Assembly (NCBI RefSeq): GCF_025426255.1
Contig: NZ_CP104861.1
Coordinates: 806,001-870,000, forward strand
DNA length: 64,000 nt
Reading direction: 5' to 3'
Source of the DNA: Pseudomonas fragi
GTDB taxonomy: Bacteria > Pseudomonadota > Gammaproteobacteria > Pseudomonadales > Pseudomonadaceae
In this document: piece by piece, positions 26,940 to 35,400 of the stretch
Layout: each line of letters starts with the position of its first letter
Position numbering within the stretch: the first letter of the stretch is position 1
The notes under the pieces: generated by a model
What the model saw: the letters and a program-made list of their open reading frames with translations, nothing else
What the model was told of the DNA's origin: nothing
Database searches by the model: none
Position numbers and translations under genes: made by a program

Positions 26940-27031
26940 TAGCCGCTGCCGAGGTACGAGGCTGCGAAGCGGCTCCGACAGCTTGAAGGTCCTGCGGACC
27001 TTGTCGAAGCCTCGTACCTCGTCAGCGGCTA
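26940..27031. repeat. Inverted-repeat element, TAGCCGCTG family
   Basis: TAGCCGCTGCCGAGGTACGA and TCGTACCTCGTCAGCGGCTA face each other at the two ends of a 92-base element. It separates the DUF1302 gene from the transporter operon. Confidence 0.85.
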
Positions 27032-27177
27032 CAGGTTGGAAGAGTGCGGGCTGTCTTTGATATATTTATTTTCACTGTGTTGATTTCTGAAATAATACGT
27101 GTCAATCATAGGCGTACACAATCATCGGTCTTAACCACCGAGCCAGCCCGGATGGCGCCCCTTCAGGAGTCAATAAT

Positions 27178-27957
27178 TTGAACAAGACAGAACTTCTAGG
27201 TGCACTGGCACTTTGCGCTGTGAGCTTTTTGGCCCACGCCGAAGAAGCTCCTCTGCGTATCGGGATCGAGGCGGCCTACCCGCCGTTCTCCTTTAGAACG
27301 CCAGCGGGCGAGATCAGCGGTTTTGACTACGACATAGGCAATGCCTTGTGCGAAGAGATGAAGGCCAAGTGCACCTGGGTCGTCCAGGAATTCGACGGCA
27401 TGATCCCTTCGTTGAAAGTGCGCAAGGTCGATGCGGTGCTGTCTTCGATGTCGATTACCGAAGATCGCCTCAAGTCTGTGGACTTCAGCAAAAAGTACTA
27501 TCACACCCCAGGCAAGTTCGCGATGAAGGCGGGCAATGTGCTCACCGATCCCAAGGTTGATCTCAAGGGTAAACGCCTTGGCGTGCAGCGCTCTTCGACT
27601 TACGACCGTTTTGCCACTGAGCAACTGGAACCGGCAGGCGTCGTGGTAGTGCGTTACTCCACGCAGAATGAAGCCTTCCTTGATCTGGCCTCGGGCCGTC
27701 TGGATGCCACTCTCGCGGACATCGTCTACACCGATGAGAGCTTTATCAAAACCCCGGCAGGCAAGGATTACGCGCTGGTGGGGCCGGACATCAACGACCC
27801 CAAATACTTCGGGCGCGGCGCCGGTATTGCAGTGCGCAAAGGCGATACCGCCAACGCCGCACGTTTGAGTGCGGCGATTGACGCGATCCGCGCCAATGGC
27901 AAGTACGACCAAGTCATGGCCAAGTACTTCACGTACGACATCTACGGCCAACGCTAA
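27178..27957 (+). CDS. Polar amino-acid ABC transporter binding protein
   Basis: This periplasmic binding protein of the HisJ/ArgT (SBP_bac_3) family has 259 residues. It starts with TTG: AGGAGT lies six bases upstream and the reading gives a proper signal peptide (MNKTELLGALALCAVSFLA, cleaved after HAEE). Family motifs are LRIGIEAAYPPFSF, GFDYDIGNALCEEM and the C-terminal IRANGKYDQVMAKYF. It heads an operon with two permeases, a deacylase and an RpiR regulator, so the ligand may be an N-acylated or basic amino acid, which is inference. Confidence 0.9.
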   Translation: MNKTELLGALALCAVSFLAHAEEAPLRIGIEAAYPPFSFRTPAGEISGFDYDIGNALCEEMKAKCTWVVQEFDGMIPSLKVRKVDAVLSSMSITEDRLKSVDFSKKYYHTPGKFAMKAGNVLTDPKVDLKGKRLGVQRSSTYDRFATEQLEPAGVVVVRYSTQNEAFLDLASGRLDATLADIVYTDESFIKTPAGKDYALVGPDINDPKYFGRGAGIAVRKGDTANAARLSAAIDAIRANGKYDQVMAKYFTYDIYGQR

Positions 27958-27977
27958 GTAAACCCGCAACCCTTACA

Positions 27978-27998
27978 CCGCCTCCGCTCCGGGGGCGG
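27978..27998 (+). repeat. Stem-loop between binding-protein and permease genes
   Basis: CCGCCTCCG pairs with CGGGGGCGG (one G-U) around a 3-base loop. The T run after it is short. It probably limits read-through or protects the upstream message, giving more binding protein than permease. Confidence 0.6.
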
Positions 27999-28047
27999 TT
28001 CGGGTTTGTCTCGCGCTCGATTTGGCGCACGCTTGAGGAACTTCATC

Positions 28048-28737
28048 ATGCTCCACGGCTACGGATCGAGCATTCTCGATGGTGCCTGGCTGACCGTGAA
28101 CCTTGCCCTTACATCCATGGCCCTGGCGGTTGCCCTAGGTCTGGTTGGCGCGGCCTTTCGCCTGTCACCGGTCAAATGGCTGGCGCGGCTGGGAGAGGGC
28201 TATACCACGGTGATTCGCGGGATTCCCGATCTGGTACTGATCCTGCTGATCTTTTACGGCGGCCAGGACCTGATAAACCGCATCGCCCTGGCACTGGATT
28301 ACACCGGCTATATCGATATCAATCCCTTCATTGCCGGTGTCTGCACCATGGGCTTCATTTTTGGTGCCTATCTGTCGGAAACCTTCCGTGGTGCCTTTAT
28401 GGCCATCCCTGCGGGTCAGGCCGAGGCGGGCATGGCGTATGGCATGAGCCGCTCCCAGGTGTTCTGGCGAATTTTGGTGCCGCAGATGATCCGTCTCGCC
28501 CTGCCGGGGTTTACCAATAACTGGCTGGTGCTGACCAAATCCACTGCGCTGATTTCGGTCATCGGCCTGCAGGACATGATGTTCAAGGCCAAGAACGCAG
28601 CTGACGCGACCCATGAGCCGTTTACGTTTTTTCTCGCGGTGGCGGTGCTTTATCTGATGCTGACCAGCGTGTCTTTGCTGGTACTGCGCTATCTGGAAAA
28701 ACACTTTTCGGTTGGCATAAAAGCCGCCGAATTGTGA
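28048..28737 (+). CDS. Amino-acid ABC transporter permease (HisQ-like)
   Basis: This 229-residue inner-membrane permease of the HisQ/HisM family has GAGGAA before the ATG at 28048. Typical motifs are the helix-rich N-terminus and the EAA loop AGQAEAGMAYGMSRSQVFWRI. Helices are spread across the chain, including the TVIRGIPDLVLILLIFYGG stretch that marks the family. It is followed by its partner after 13 bases. No ATPase gene lies in the cluster. Confidence 0.9.
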   Translation: MLHGYGSSILDGAWLTVNLALTSMALAVALGLVGAAFRLSPVKWLARLGEGYTTVIRGIPDLVLILLIFYGGQDLINRIALALDYTGYIDINPFIAGVCTMGFIFGAYLSETFRGAFMAIPAGQAEAGMAYGMSRSQVFWRILVPQMIRLALPGFTNNWLVLTKSTALISVIGLQDMMFKAKNAADATHEPFTFFLAVAVLYLMLTSVSLLVLRYLEKHFSVGIKAAEL

Positions 28738-28750
28738 TTGGGAGCACCTC

Positions 28751-29449
28751 ATGATTCTTGACTACAACCTGATCTGGGAAAACCTGCCGCTGTATTTCAG
28801 TGGTGCGCTGGTGACTCTGAAAGTGCTGCTTATTTCCTTGTTTTTCGGGCTGATGCTGGCGATTCCGTTGGCCTTGATGCGGGTTTCGCGCTCGCCCCTG
28901 ATCAACTTCCCGGCCTGGCTTTACACCTACGTGATTCGCGGTACGCCGATGCTGGTGCAGTTGTTTTTGATCTATTTCGGCCTGGCGCAGTTTGAGGTGG
29001 TACGCCAAAGCGTGCTCTGGCCATACCTTTCCAGCGCCACCTTTTGCGCGTGCCTGGCCTTTGCGATCAATACCAGTGCCTACAGCGCGGAGCTGTTGGC
29101 GGGCAGCCTGAAATCCACTCCCCATGGCGAGATCGAAGCCGGTAAAGCCATGGGCATGTCGCGCGCGACTTTGTTCCGTCGGATTCTCTTGCCGTCGGCC
29201 CTGCGCCGGGTGTTGCCGCAGTACAGCAACGAAGTGCTGATGATGCTGCAAACCACCAGCCTGGCGTCGATTGTCACTCTGGTCGACATCACCGGGGCGG
29301 CACGTACGGTCAGTGCACGGTACTACCTGCCGTTTGAGGCATTTATCACGGCGGCGATTTTTTATCTGGTCCTGACTTTCATTCTGGTCCGTCTGTTCAA
29401 GCTGGCCGAGCGCCGCTGGTTGGCGTATCTGGCACCGCGCAAGCACTAA
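28751..29449 (+). CDS. Amino-acid ABC transporter permease (HisM-like)
   Basis: This is the second permease subunit, 232 residues, with TYVIRGTPMLVQLFLIYFG and the EAA loop EIEAGKAMGMSRATLFRRILL. Together with the upstream permease it would form a heterodimeric channel. GGGAGCACCTC precedes the start. The next gene begins 9 bases after its stop. Confidence 0.9.
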   Translation: MILDYNLIWENLPLYFSGALVTLKVLLISLFFGLMLAIPLALMRVSRSPLINFPAWLYTYVIRGTPMLVQLFLIYFGLAQFEVVRQSVLWPYLSSATFCACLAFAINTSAYSAELLAGSLKSTPHGEIEAGKAMGMSRATLFRRILLPSALRRVLPQYSNEVLMMLQTTSLASIVTLVDITGAARTVSARYYLPFEAFITAAIFYLVLTFILVRLFKLAERRWLAYLAPRKH

Positions 29450-29458
29450 GGAATATTT

Positions 29459-30571
29459 ATGGAACATATCAAGTACCTTTTGCCGTGGACAGCTTCGGGC
29501 ACAGAACGTCATTTGTCGTTGTTTCGCTTTGGCCAAGGGCCGCGCAAGGCCTATATCCAGGCTGCTTTGCATGCAGACGAATTGCCCGGAATGCGGGTTG
29601 CCGTGGAGCTCAAGCGCCGCCTGCTTGAACTGGAAGAACAGGGCCGTCTGAACGGGGTGATCGAGCTGGTGCCGATGGCCAACCCCATCGGTATTGGCCA
29701 GATGTTCCAGGCCACCCATCAGGGGCGTTTCGAGTTTTCCAGTGGCAAGAATTTCAATCGTGACTTTCCGGTGTTGGCCGACGCCGTGGTTGCGCGTCTG
29801 GAGGGGCATTTAGGCTCCGATGCCGATGCAAACATCGCGCTGATCCGTAGCACCATGCTCGCTGTGCTGGATGAGTTGCCTGCACCGATATCGGAGCTGG
29901 ACGCCTTGCGCTGCCTGTTAATGTGTCATGCGTGTGACGCCGATGTGGTGCTCGACCTGCATTGTGACTTCGAGTCGATCATGCTGCTGTACGCCATGCC
30001 GCATAACTGGCCGCGCTTGCAGTCGCTGGCTGCGCGCCTGCACGCCCGTGTCGCATTGCTGGCTGAAGATGCGGGTGGCAGCGCGTTTGATGAAGCCTGT
30101 GCGATCCCCTGGTTGCGTCTGGCGCAGCGCTTTCCCCAGGCCGATATTCCGTTGGCCTGCGTGGCGACCACTATTGAACTGCGGGGCATGGCAGATACCG
30201 AGGCCGAGCCCTGTGCCGCGAGCGCCGAGGCCATTTTGGGTTATCTCGCGGATCAGGGACTGATCAATGGCGATTGGGCGCCCGCACCGGCCAATTGTTG
30301 CGAGGCGACCCCGTTTGCGGGAGCGCAGTACGCCTATGCGCCGCATCCTGGGGTGGTGAGTTTTATCCAGCCGTTGGGGGCTCGGGTCAAGGTAGGCGAC
30401 CCGTTGTTTGAAGTGATCGACCCGGTCACCGACCGCCACAGCCTGGTGCGCGCCAACACGGATGGCATTCTCTATGCCCGCGAGCGCCTGCGCTTTGCCC
30501 AGCCCGGCTTGTGGCTGGCCAAAGTTGCTGGCAGCACCCTTCTTCGCCAAGGTCGCTTGCTCAGCGACTGA
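29459..30571 (+). CDS. Succinylglutamate desuccinylase/aspartoacylase-family deacylase
   Basis: This 370-residue zinc-dependent hydrolase belongs to the AstE/aspartoacylase (M14-like) superfamily. The metal site is visible as HADELPGM (His and Glu) and VLDLHCDFE (His), with the substrate-arginine segment KNFNRDFP between them. A C-terminal lipoyl/biotinyl-like fold (HPGVVSFIQPLGARVKVGDP) ends the chain, as in other members of the family. Enzymes of this kind remove acyl groups from amino acids. Being in an uptake operon, it probably processes the imported substrate; the identity of that substrate is not known. Confidence 0.87.
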   Translation: MEHIKYLLPWTASGTERHLSLFRFGQGPRKAYIQAALHADELPGMRVAVELKRRLLELEEQGRLNGVIELVPMANPIGIGQMFQATHQGRFEFSSGKNFNRDFPVLADAVVARLEGHLGSDADANIALIRSTMLAVLDELPAPISELDALRCLLMCHACDADVVLDLHCDFESIMLLYAMPHNWPRLQSLAARLHARVALLAEDAGGSAFDEACAIPWLRLAQRFPQADIPLACVATTIELRGMADTEAEPCAASAEAILGYLADQGLINGDWAPAPANCCEATPFAGAQYAYAPHPGVVSFIQPLGARVKVGDPLFEVIDPVTDRHSLVRANTDGILYARERLRFAQPGLWLAKVAGSTLLRQGRLLSD

Positions 30572-30731
30572 GGCCGCTGAGTGAGCAGCATGGACAAAAC
30601 TTCCAGCCCCGGATTGTGCTCTGCGGCCCGGGGCAGGCTTGGGATACACTCGCGTCAGTCCACGCAAGCCCGCTCTCACAATTGATTGGGCTCAGCCCCG
30701 TCTTTTATCCACAGGTAATGTTGAGCCGGAT

Positions 30732-31640
30732 ATGCCAAGCCCATCCAAAAACACCACCATTTATGCCGCGCCAGTCATGCGCAAGCTGGCCGAGATCGTG
30801 CTTGATTTGCAGCCGTCATTGCGCAAGGTCGCGGATTTTATTCTGCGCCATCCGCTGCGGGCCGCGACGCTGACGATTGAGGAACTGGCCCACGAAACGG
30901 CTACCTCTCCAGCGGCGGTTAACCGGTTGGCCAAGGCTATGGATCTTGGCGGCTACACCGGCATGAAGGCCGAGTTGGTGGCAACGTTGCAGCAAGTGGT
31001 GTCGCCGGTCGACAAACTGCGCAACGAACTGGCCCATCGCCCCGACGGCGCGTTTGGCCTGCATGAGCAAATCCAAAGCGCCAGCAGCAATCTCGCCACA
31101 GCGGCGGCGAACAATCATCCGGACACGTTTGAAGCTTTTGTCACGCGCCTGATCAAGGCGCGCAAGATCTACATCCTGGGCTTTGGCAATAGCGTCTATT
31201 TTGCAGGCCTTGCGGCCTCGACCCTGATGCCGTTCTGTGCCGATGCCACGGCCATCAGCATGGAAGGCGGTAATGAAAACGCCGCGTACCGTCTGGCGGC
31301 GATTACCGATCAGGACGTACTGCTGGCCATCTCCCTGCCGCGCTACTCCATCGATACCATGCAGCTTTCACGTTTTGCCAGGGAGCGGGGCGCCTGTGTG
31401 CTGGCGATCACCGACTCACCGGCTTCGCCGCTGGCCAATATCGCCGAGCACGTCCTGTTTGCGCCTGCCGACCATCCGGTGATGACCAGTTCCAGCATCG
31501 CGGTGCTCGCCTTGATTGAAGGGCTGGTTGCGGGAGTGATGGCGCGAAACAAAGAGGCGGTCAAACTGGCAACCGAACTGACTGAGAGCGTTATGTCCTA
31601 TCTGCATGTTCCCGTCAGCAGCAAGGCTTCCAAAAAGTAG
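30732..31640 (+). CDS. RpiR/MurR-family transcriptional regulator
   Basis: The 302-residue protein has an N-terminal RpiR helix-turn-helix (VADFILRHP then TIEELAHETATSPAAVNRLAKAM) and a C-terminal SIS sugar-phosphate-binding domain from about residue 130 (KIYILGFGNSVYFAGLAAS). Members sense phosphorylated sugars or related metabolites. The start at 30732 has GGAT upstream; the longer frame runs through the intergenic region. Lying directly after the deacylase, it probably controls this transport operon. Confidence 0.87.
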   Translation: MPSPSKNTTIYAAPVMRKLAEIVLDLQPSLRKVADFILRHPLRAATLTIEELAHETATSPAAVNRLAKAMDLGGYTGMKAELVATLQQVVSPVDKLRNELAHRPDGAFGLHEQIQSASSNLATAAANNHPDTFEAFVTRLIKARKIYILGFGNSVYFAGLAASTLMPFCADATAISMEGGNENAAYRLAAITDQDVLLAISLPRYSIDTMQLSRFARERGACVLAITDSPASPLANIAEHVLFAPADHPVMTSSSIAVLALIEGLVAGVMARNKEAVKLATELTESVMSYLHVPVSSKASKK

Positions 31641-31829
31641 CCAGGTGCATGACCAATCTTGGTGGTGTCTGGGTGTACGCGTTTGTGGGGGAGCGATCGG
31701 GCGGCTATGGTTTATTTAGTGCGAATGTAAACGGCCAAAGGAATTTTTACCGTTGGTCGTGATCCAACGCGAACAAAGGTCTAATGCCTATGACTTTTGC
31801 CCCCAGATAGTTTGATCAGGAGCGTCACC

Positions 31830-32552
31830 ATGTTCATCTCGCGTCGTTTGATTGTTGCTGCAAGTGCGGTGGCCTTGCTGGCCGGCTGCGCTACGCCTAA
31901 CCCGTATGACAATAACCAGGGTCAGGCTTCTTCGGGCATGAGCAATACCGCCAAATACGGCGGTCTGGGGGCATTGGCCGGTGCTGTAGCCGGTGCCGCC
32001 ATCGACCACAACAACCGTGGCAAGGGCGCGTTGATCGGCGCTGCTGTCGCGGGCCTGGGTGCTGCCGGTTATGGCTATTACGCTGACAAGCAAGAAGCGG
32101 CACTGCGTGCAAGCATGGCCAACACCGGGGTAGAGGTTCAGCGTCAAGGGGACAACATCACCCTGGTGATGCCGGGCAACATTACGTTCGCCACCAACTC
32201 GGCCAATATCGCCCCAAGTTTCTTCCAGCCGCTGAACAACCTGGCGAACTCGTTGAAGCAGTTCAACAACCAGAACCAGATTCAGATCGTCGGCTACACC
32301 GACAGCACCGGCAACTACAACTACAACATGCAGCTTTCGCAACAGCGTGCGCAAAGCGTGGCGACTTATCTGACGTCTCAGGGTGTTAGTGGTCAGTACC
32401 TGTCGGTACGTGGTGCCGGCCCTGCTGACCCGATTGCCAGCAACGCAACGCCTGACGGCCGTGCACAGAACCGTCGCGTTCAAGTCACCCTGGCGCCGAT
32501 CCCTGGCATGCAGTACCAGCAACAGCCGGGTCAGGTTCAGCAGTACCCGTAA
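31830..32552 (+). CDS. OmpA-family lipoprotein (YiaD-like)
   Basis: This 240-residue lipoprotein has a lipobox LAGC (Cys near 20), a glycine-zipper segment (GGLGALAGAVAGAAIDH) and an OmpA C-terminal peptidoglycan-binding domain from about residue 110, with VGYTDSTGNYNYNMQLSQQR and the closing NRRVQV. CAGGAGCG precedes the ATG at 31830. A Gln/Pro-rich tail follows. It probably anchors the outer membrane to the wall. Confidence 0.9.
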   Translation: MFISRRLIVAASAVALLAGCATPNPYDNNQGQASSGMSNTAKYGGLGALAGAVAGAAIDHNNRGKGALIGAAVAGLGAAGYGYYADKQEAALRASMANTGVEVQRQGDNITLVMPGNITFATNSANIAPSFFQPLNNLANSLKQFNNQNQIQIVGYTDSTGNYNYNMQLSQQRAQSVATYLTSQGVSGQYLSVRGAGPADPIASNATPDGRAQNRRVQVTLAPIPGMQYQQQPGQVQQYP

Positions 32553-32559
32553 GGTTCAT

Positions 32560-32648
32560 TCTGCGATTGATCGCAGCCTTCGTTCCTCGTCAGCGGCAGA
32601 TTCTGTAACCCTGTAGCCGCTGCCGAAGGCTGCGATCGAGCGCGTAGC
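32560..32648. repeat. Inverted-repeat element, outward-facing arms
   Basis: GATTGATCGCAGCCTTCG... on the left and CCTGTAGCCGCTGCCGAAGG on the right show the same sequences as the other elements of this family, but the halves are rearranged so that the CTGTAGCC end is internal. It adjoins the long hairpin that follows. Confidence 0.65.
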
Positions 32649-32649
32649 G

Positions 32650-32707
32650 GCCGCTCAATAAAAAGCCCCGCGATCCTTGCAGATCGCGGGGCTTTTTATT
32701 GAGCGGC
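32650..32707. terminator. Long perfect bidirectional terminator hairpin
   Basis: Two perfect 26-base arms (32650-32675 and 32682-32707) enclose a 6-base loop. The GC core (GCCCCGCGATC) is flanked by AAAAA and TTTTT, so it ends both the OmpA-type gene and the convergent zapG. The length beyond the core is unusual for a terminator. Confidence 0.93.
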
Positions 32708-32719
32708 TGAGCGGAAGAA

Positions 32720-33154
32720 TTACTTCTTCAGACCGTAATGCTCATCGAGCATGCCGGGGCCGTTCGGGCTTTTTGGTGCGTAGTCCAATGGCGGCTCGTT
32801 GCTGTGCGGCGGGGTGATGCGCTCGCGATGCGGTTGTGGCACATCGGAGTGCAGCGCCGCCAGCAGGCGTTGGCGAGTCTGCTCGTCCAGGGCCAAACGG
32901 TTGGCGCCCTCGGCGAGATGCTCTTGCACGTCCTGATAGCTCTGAGTGAGCTTTTTCACCAGATTTGCGGTGGTATTGAAGTGGGTAACCACTTCACTTT
33001 GATAACTGTCAAAACGTTCCTGGATGTCGTCCAGCTGACGCTGCGTGCGGTTAGGCACGGCATTTGGCAGCAGACGAGCGACCAGAAAACCAATGGCGAC
33101 ACCGGCAACCAGGGCTAGAGTCGGCAACAACCAAATCAAGAGCGAGTGTTCCAC
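32720..33154 (-). CDS. zapG: ZapG (YhcB, DUF1043) division-associated membrane protein
   Basis: This 144-residue protein has one N-terminal membrane helix (LLIWLLPTLALVAGVAIGFL) and a coiled-coil body (RQLDDIQERFDSYQSEVVTHF onward), the YhcB/DUF1043 pattern. ZapG links envelope growth to division in E. coli. The start codon is GTG with GAGGAAGGA upstream. The C-terminal 40 residues are Pro-rich and probably disordered. It is divergent from the hydrolase gene. Confidence 0.87.
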   Translation of the reverse strand: MEHSLLIWLLPTLALVAGVAIGFLVARLLPNAVPNRTQRQLDDIQERFDSYQSEVVTHFNTTANLVKKLTQSYQDVQEHLAEGANRLALDEQTRQRLLAALHSDVPQPHRERITPPHSNEPPLDYAPKSPNGPGMLDEHYGLKK

Positions 33155-33293
33155 GAGTCCTTCCTCTATAAACGGCTTTGCTTTACGTTAACGGCTCGGA
33201 CCTGCGCTGTATACCGCGATGCACTCGCAAATATGTCAGACAGGATCTATCAGCTAGACGAGTCGACCCAATTTGAGGTCACGGAGTTCCTTC

Positions 33294-33929
33294 TTGCTTA
33301 CCCGCGAAACCCCCGTAGTAATTGATGGCCCGGTCGGCCAACTGGAAGCCTTGTACCTTGATTCTGCTGAGCCACAGGGCCTTGCGCTGCTGTGCCACCC
33401 TAATCCGGTGCAGGGCGGAACGATGATGAATAAAGTGGTTTCGACCCTGCAGCGCACTGCTCGCGATGCTGGCCTGATTACCTTGCGATTTAATTACCGT
33501 GGAGTCGGCACCAGCGCGGGCACTCACGATATGGGCACTGGCGAAGTCGACGACGCACTGGCTGCGGCGCAATGGCTGCGGGCCAAACACCCTGAATTGC
33601 CGATCACCCTGCTCGGTTTTTCGTTTGGCGGTTTTGTCGCCGCCAGCCTCGGTGGCCGACTGGAAGCCGCGGGTGAGAACCTGTCGCGCTTGATTATGGT
33701 GGCGCCTGCGGTAATGCGTTTGCGAGACGAAGACGCATTGCCCCACGACTGCCCGTTGACCGTGATCCAGCCCGAAACTGACGAAGTGATCGACCCGCAA
33801 CTGGTCTATAACTGGTCAAAAGACCTGACGCGCCCCCATGAGCTGCTGAAAGTGGCAGAATGCGGACACTTTTTTCACGGCAAGCTGCCCGAGCTCAAAG
33901 AGTTGGTAGCGCCGCGCCTTTCGAATTGA
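33294..33929 (+). CDS. Alpha/beta hydrolase
   Basis: This alpha/beta hydrolase of about 211 residues has a nucleophile elbow GFSFGGF, an oxyanion-region motif CHPNPVQGGTMMNKV and the late catalytic Asp/His in ETDEVID and CGHFFHG. The start is TTG at 33294: GGAG is eight bases before it, and an earlier in-frame TTG overlaps that ribosome site. Homologues are annotated as hydrolases or esterases acting on unknown esters. It lies 24 bases before trpS and is probably transcribed with it. Confidence 0.85.
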   Translation: MLTRETPVVIDGPVGQLEALYLDSAEPQGLALLCHPNPVQGGTMMNKVVSTLQRTARDAGLITLRFNYRGVGTSAGTHDMGTGEVDDALAAAQWLRAKHPELPITLLGFSFGGFVAASLGGRLEAAGENLSRLIMVAPAVMRLRDEDALPHDCPLTVIQPETDEVIDPQLVYNWSKDLTRPHELLKVAECGHFFHGKLPELKELVAPRLSN

Positions 33930-33953
33930 TTGCAGCCTGATAAGCGATTACCC

Positions 33954-35309
33954 ATGACCACTCGTACTCGTATCCTCACCGGTATCACCACCACCGGTAC
34001 GCCGCACCTGGGCAACTACGCCGGGGCCATTCGCCCGGCAATCGTAGCCAGCCGCGACCCCAATGCTGACTCGTTCTACTTTCTGGCCGACTATCACGCC
34101 TTGATCAAATGCGATGACCCGCTGCGCATTCAGCGCTCGCGTCAGGAAATCGCAGCGACCTGGCTGGCAGCCGGTCTCGATGTTGAGCGTGTGACGTTCT
34201 ATCGCCAGTCGGATATCCCGGAAATCCCGGAGCTGACCTGGTTGCTGACCTGCGTGGCGGCCAAGGGCTTGCTCAACCGTGCGCACGCCTACAAGGCGTC
34301 GGTCGACAAGAACCTGGAGAACGGCGAAGACCCGGATGCGGGCATCACCATGGGGCTGTACAGCTACCCGGTACTGATGGCAGCCGACATTTTGATGTTC
34401 AACGCAAACAAGGTGCCGGTCGGTCGTGACCAGATCCAGCACGTTGAAATGGCCCGTGACATTGGCCAGCGCTTTAACCACCTGTTCGGCAATGGCAAAG
34501 AGTTTTTCGCCATGCCTGAAGCGCTGATCGAAGAGAGCGTGGCCACATTGCCAGGCCTTGATGGCCGCAAAATGTCCAAAAGCTACGACAACACCATTCC
34601 GTTGTTCAGTAGCGCCAAGGACATGAAAAGCGCGATTTCGCGCATCGTCACCGACTCCCGTGCGCCCGGCGAGCCGAAAGATCCGGACAACTCGCACCTG
34701 TTCACCTTGTACCAGGCGTTCTCGACGCCTGAGCAGTCGGCAGAGTTGCGCAGCGAGCTGTTGCAGGGACTGGGCTGGGGCGAGGCCAAAGAGCGCCTGT
34801 TCAAGTTGCTGGATGCCGAACTGGGCGAATCCCGCGAGCGTTACCACGACTTGATGTCGCGACCTGCCGACATGGAAGACATTCTTTTGGCTGGCGCGCA
34901 AAAGGCACGTAAAACCGCCATTCCGTTCTTGGCGCAACTGCGTGAGGCGGTTGGCCTGCGTTCGTTTGTCAGCGTGGCTCAAACCACCACCGCCAGCAAA
35001 AAGAAAGCTACCAAGGGCCCGCGTTTTGTCAGCTTCCGCGACGAAGACGGCAGTTTCCGCTTCCGCCTGCTGGCCGCTGATGGCGAACAACTGCTGCTGT
35101 CGCGCAGTTTTGCCGATGGCAAGGCAGCCGGTCAGGTGACCAAGCAGTTGCAAGCCGGTGAGCCTCTGGATGTGCGCAGTGATGAGCTGAGCTTCAGCGT
35201 CTGGCTGGGCGACACCGGTGTGGCCGACAGCCCGGCATTTGCCGATGTGGCGGCACGCGATGCGGCAATCGAAGCACTGCGACTGGCCCTGGTGCCCGCG
35301 CAAGACTGA
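33954..35309 (+). CDS. trpS: Tryptophanyl-tRNA synthetase with C-terminal extension
   Basis: This class Ib synthetase activates tryptophan and charges tRNA-Trp. The HIGH equivalent is [11 protein letters not shown] near the N-terminus, and KMSKSYDN is the second signature. The core ends near residue 340. A Thr/Lys-rich linker and a further domain of about 90 residues then follow ([20 protein letters not shown] and so on), making 451 residues against about 335 in E. coli. This long form is usual in pseudomonads. The extra domain resembles the small YegP (DUF1508) fold. The start at 33954 lacks a strong ribosome site. Confidence 0.95.
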   Translation: MTTRTRILTGITTTGTPHLGNYAGAIRPAIVASRDPNADSFYFLADYHALIKCDDPLRIQRSRQEIAATWLAAGLDVERVTFYRQSDIPEIPELTWLLTCVAAKGLLNRAHAYKASVDKNLENGEDPDAGITMGLYSYPVLMAADILMFNANKVPVGRDQIQHVEMARDIGQRFNHLFGNGKEFFAMPEALIEESVATLPGLDGRKMSKSYDNTIPLFSSAKDMKSAISRIVTDSRAPGEPKDPDNSHLFTLYQAFSTPEQSAELRSELLQGLGWGEAKERLFKLLDAELGESRERYHDLMSRPADMEDILLAGAQKARKTAIPFLAQLREAVGLRSFVSVAQTTTASKKKATKGPRFVSFRDEDGSFRFRLLAADGEQLLLSRSFADGKAAGQVTKQLQAGEPLDVRSDELSFSVWLGDTGVADSPAFADVAARDAAIEALRLALVPAQD

Positions 35310-35351
35310 GAAAGTGCGACGTTTCGTCTCAGGTTTGATTGCCATTCTTAA

Positions 35352-35382
35352 GGGCCGTCGCTACAGTGTCGGCCCGTTTTTG
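35352..35382 (+). terminator. Terminator after trpS
   Basis: GGGCCG pairs with CGGCCC around a 12-base loop, followed by GTTTTTG. It is a moderate intrinsic terminator just before zapE. Confidence 0.7.
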
Positions 35383-35400
35383 TTGCCTTGCTAACGAATT

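Noticed and set aside
33948..35345. A 465-codon open frame on the minus strand over trpS
   Set aside because: It mirrors the third-position pattern of trpS, has no ribosome site and no domain. Antisense frames of this kind are common in GC-rich DNA.
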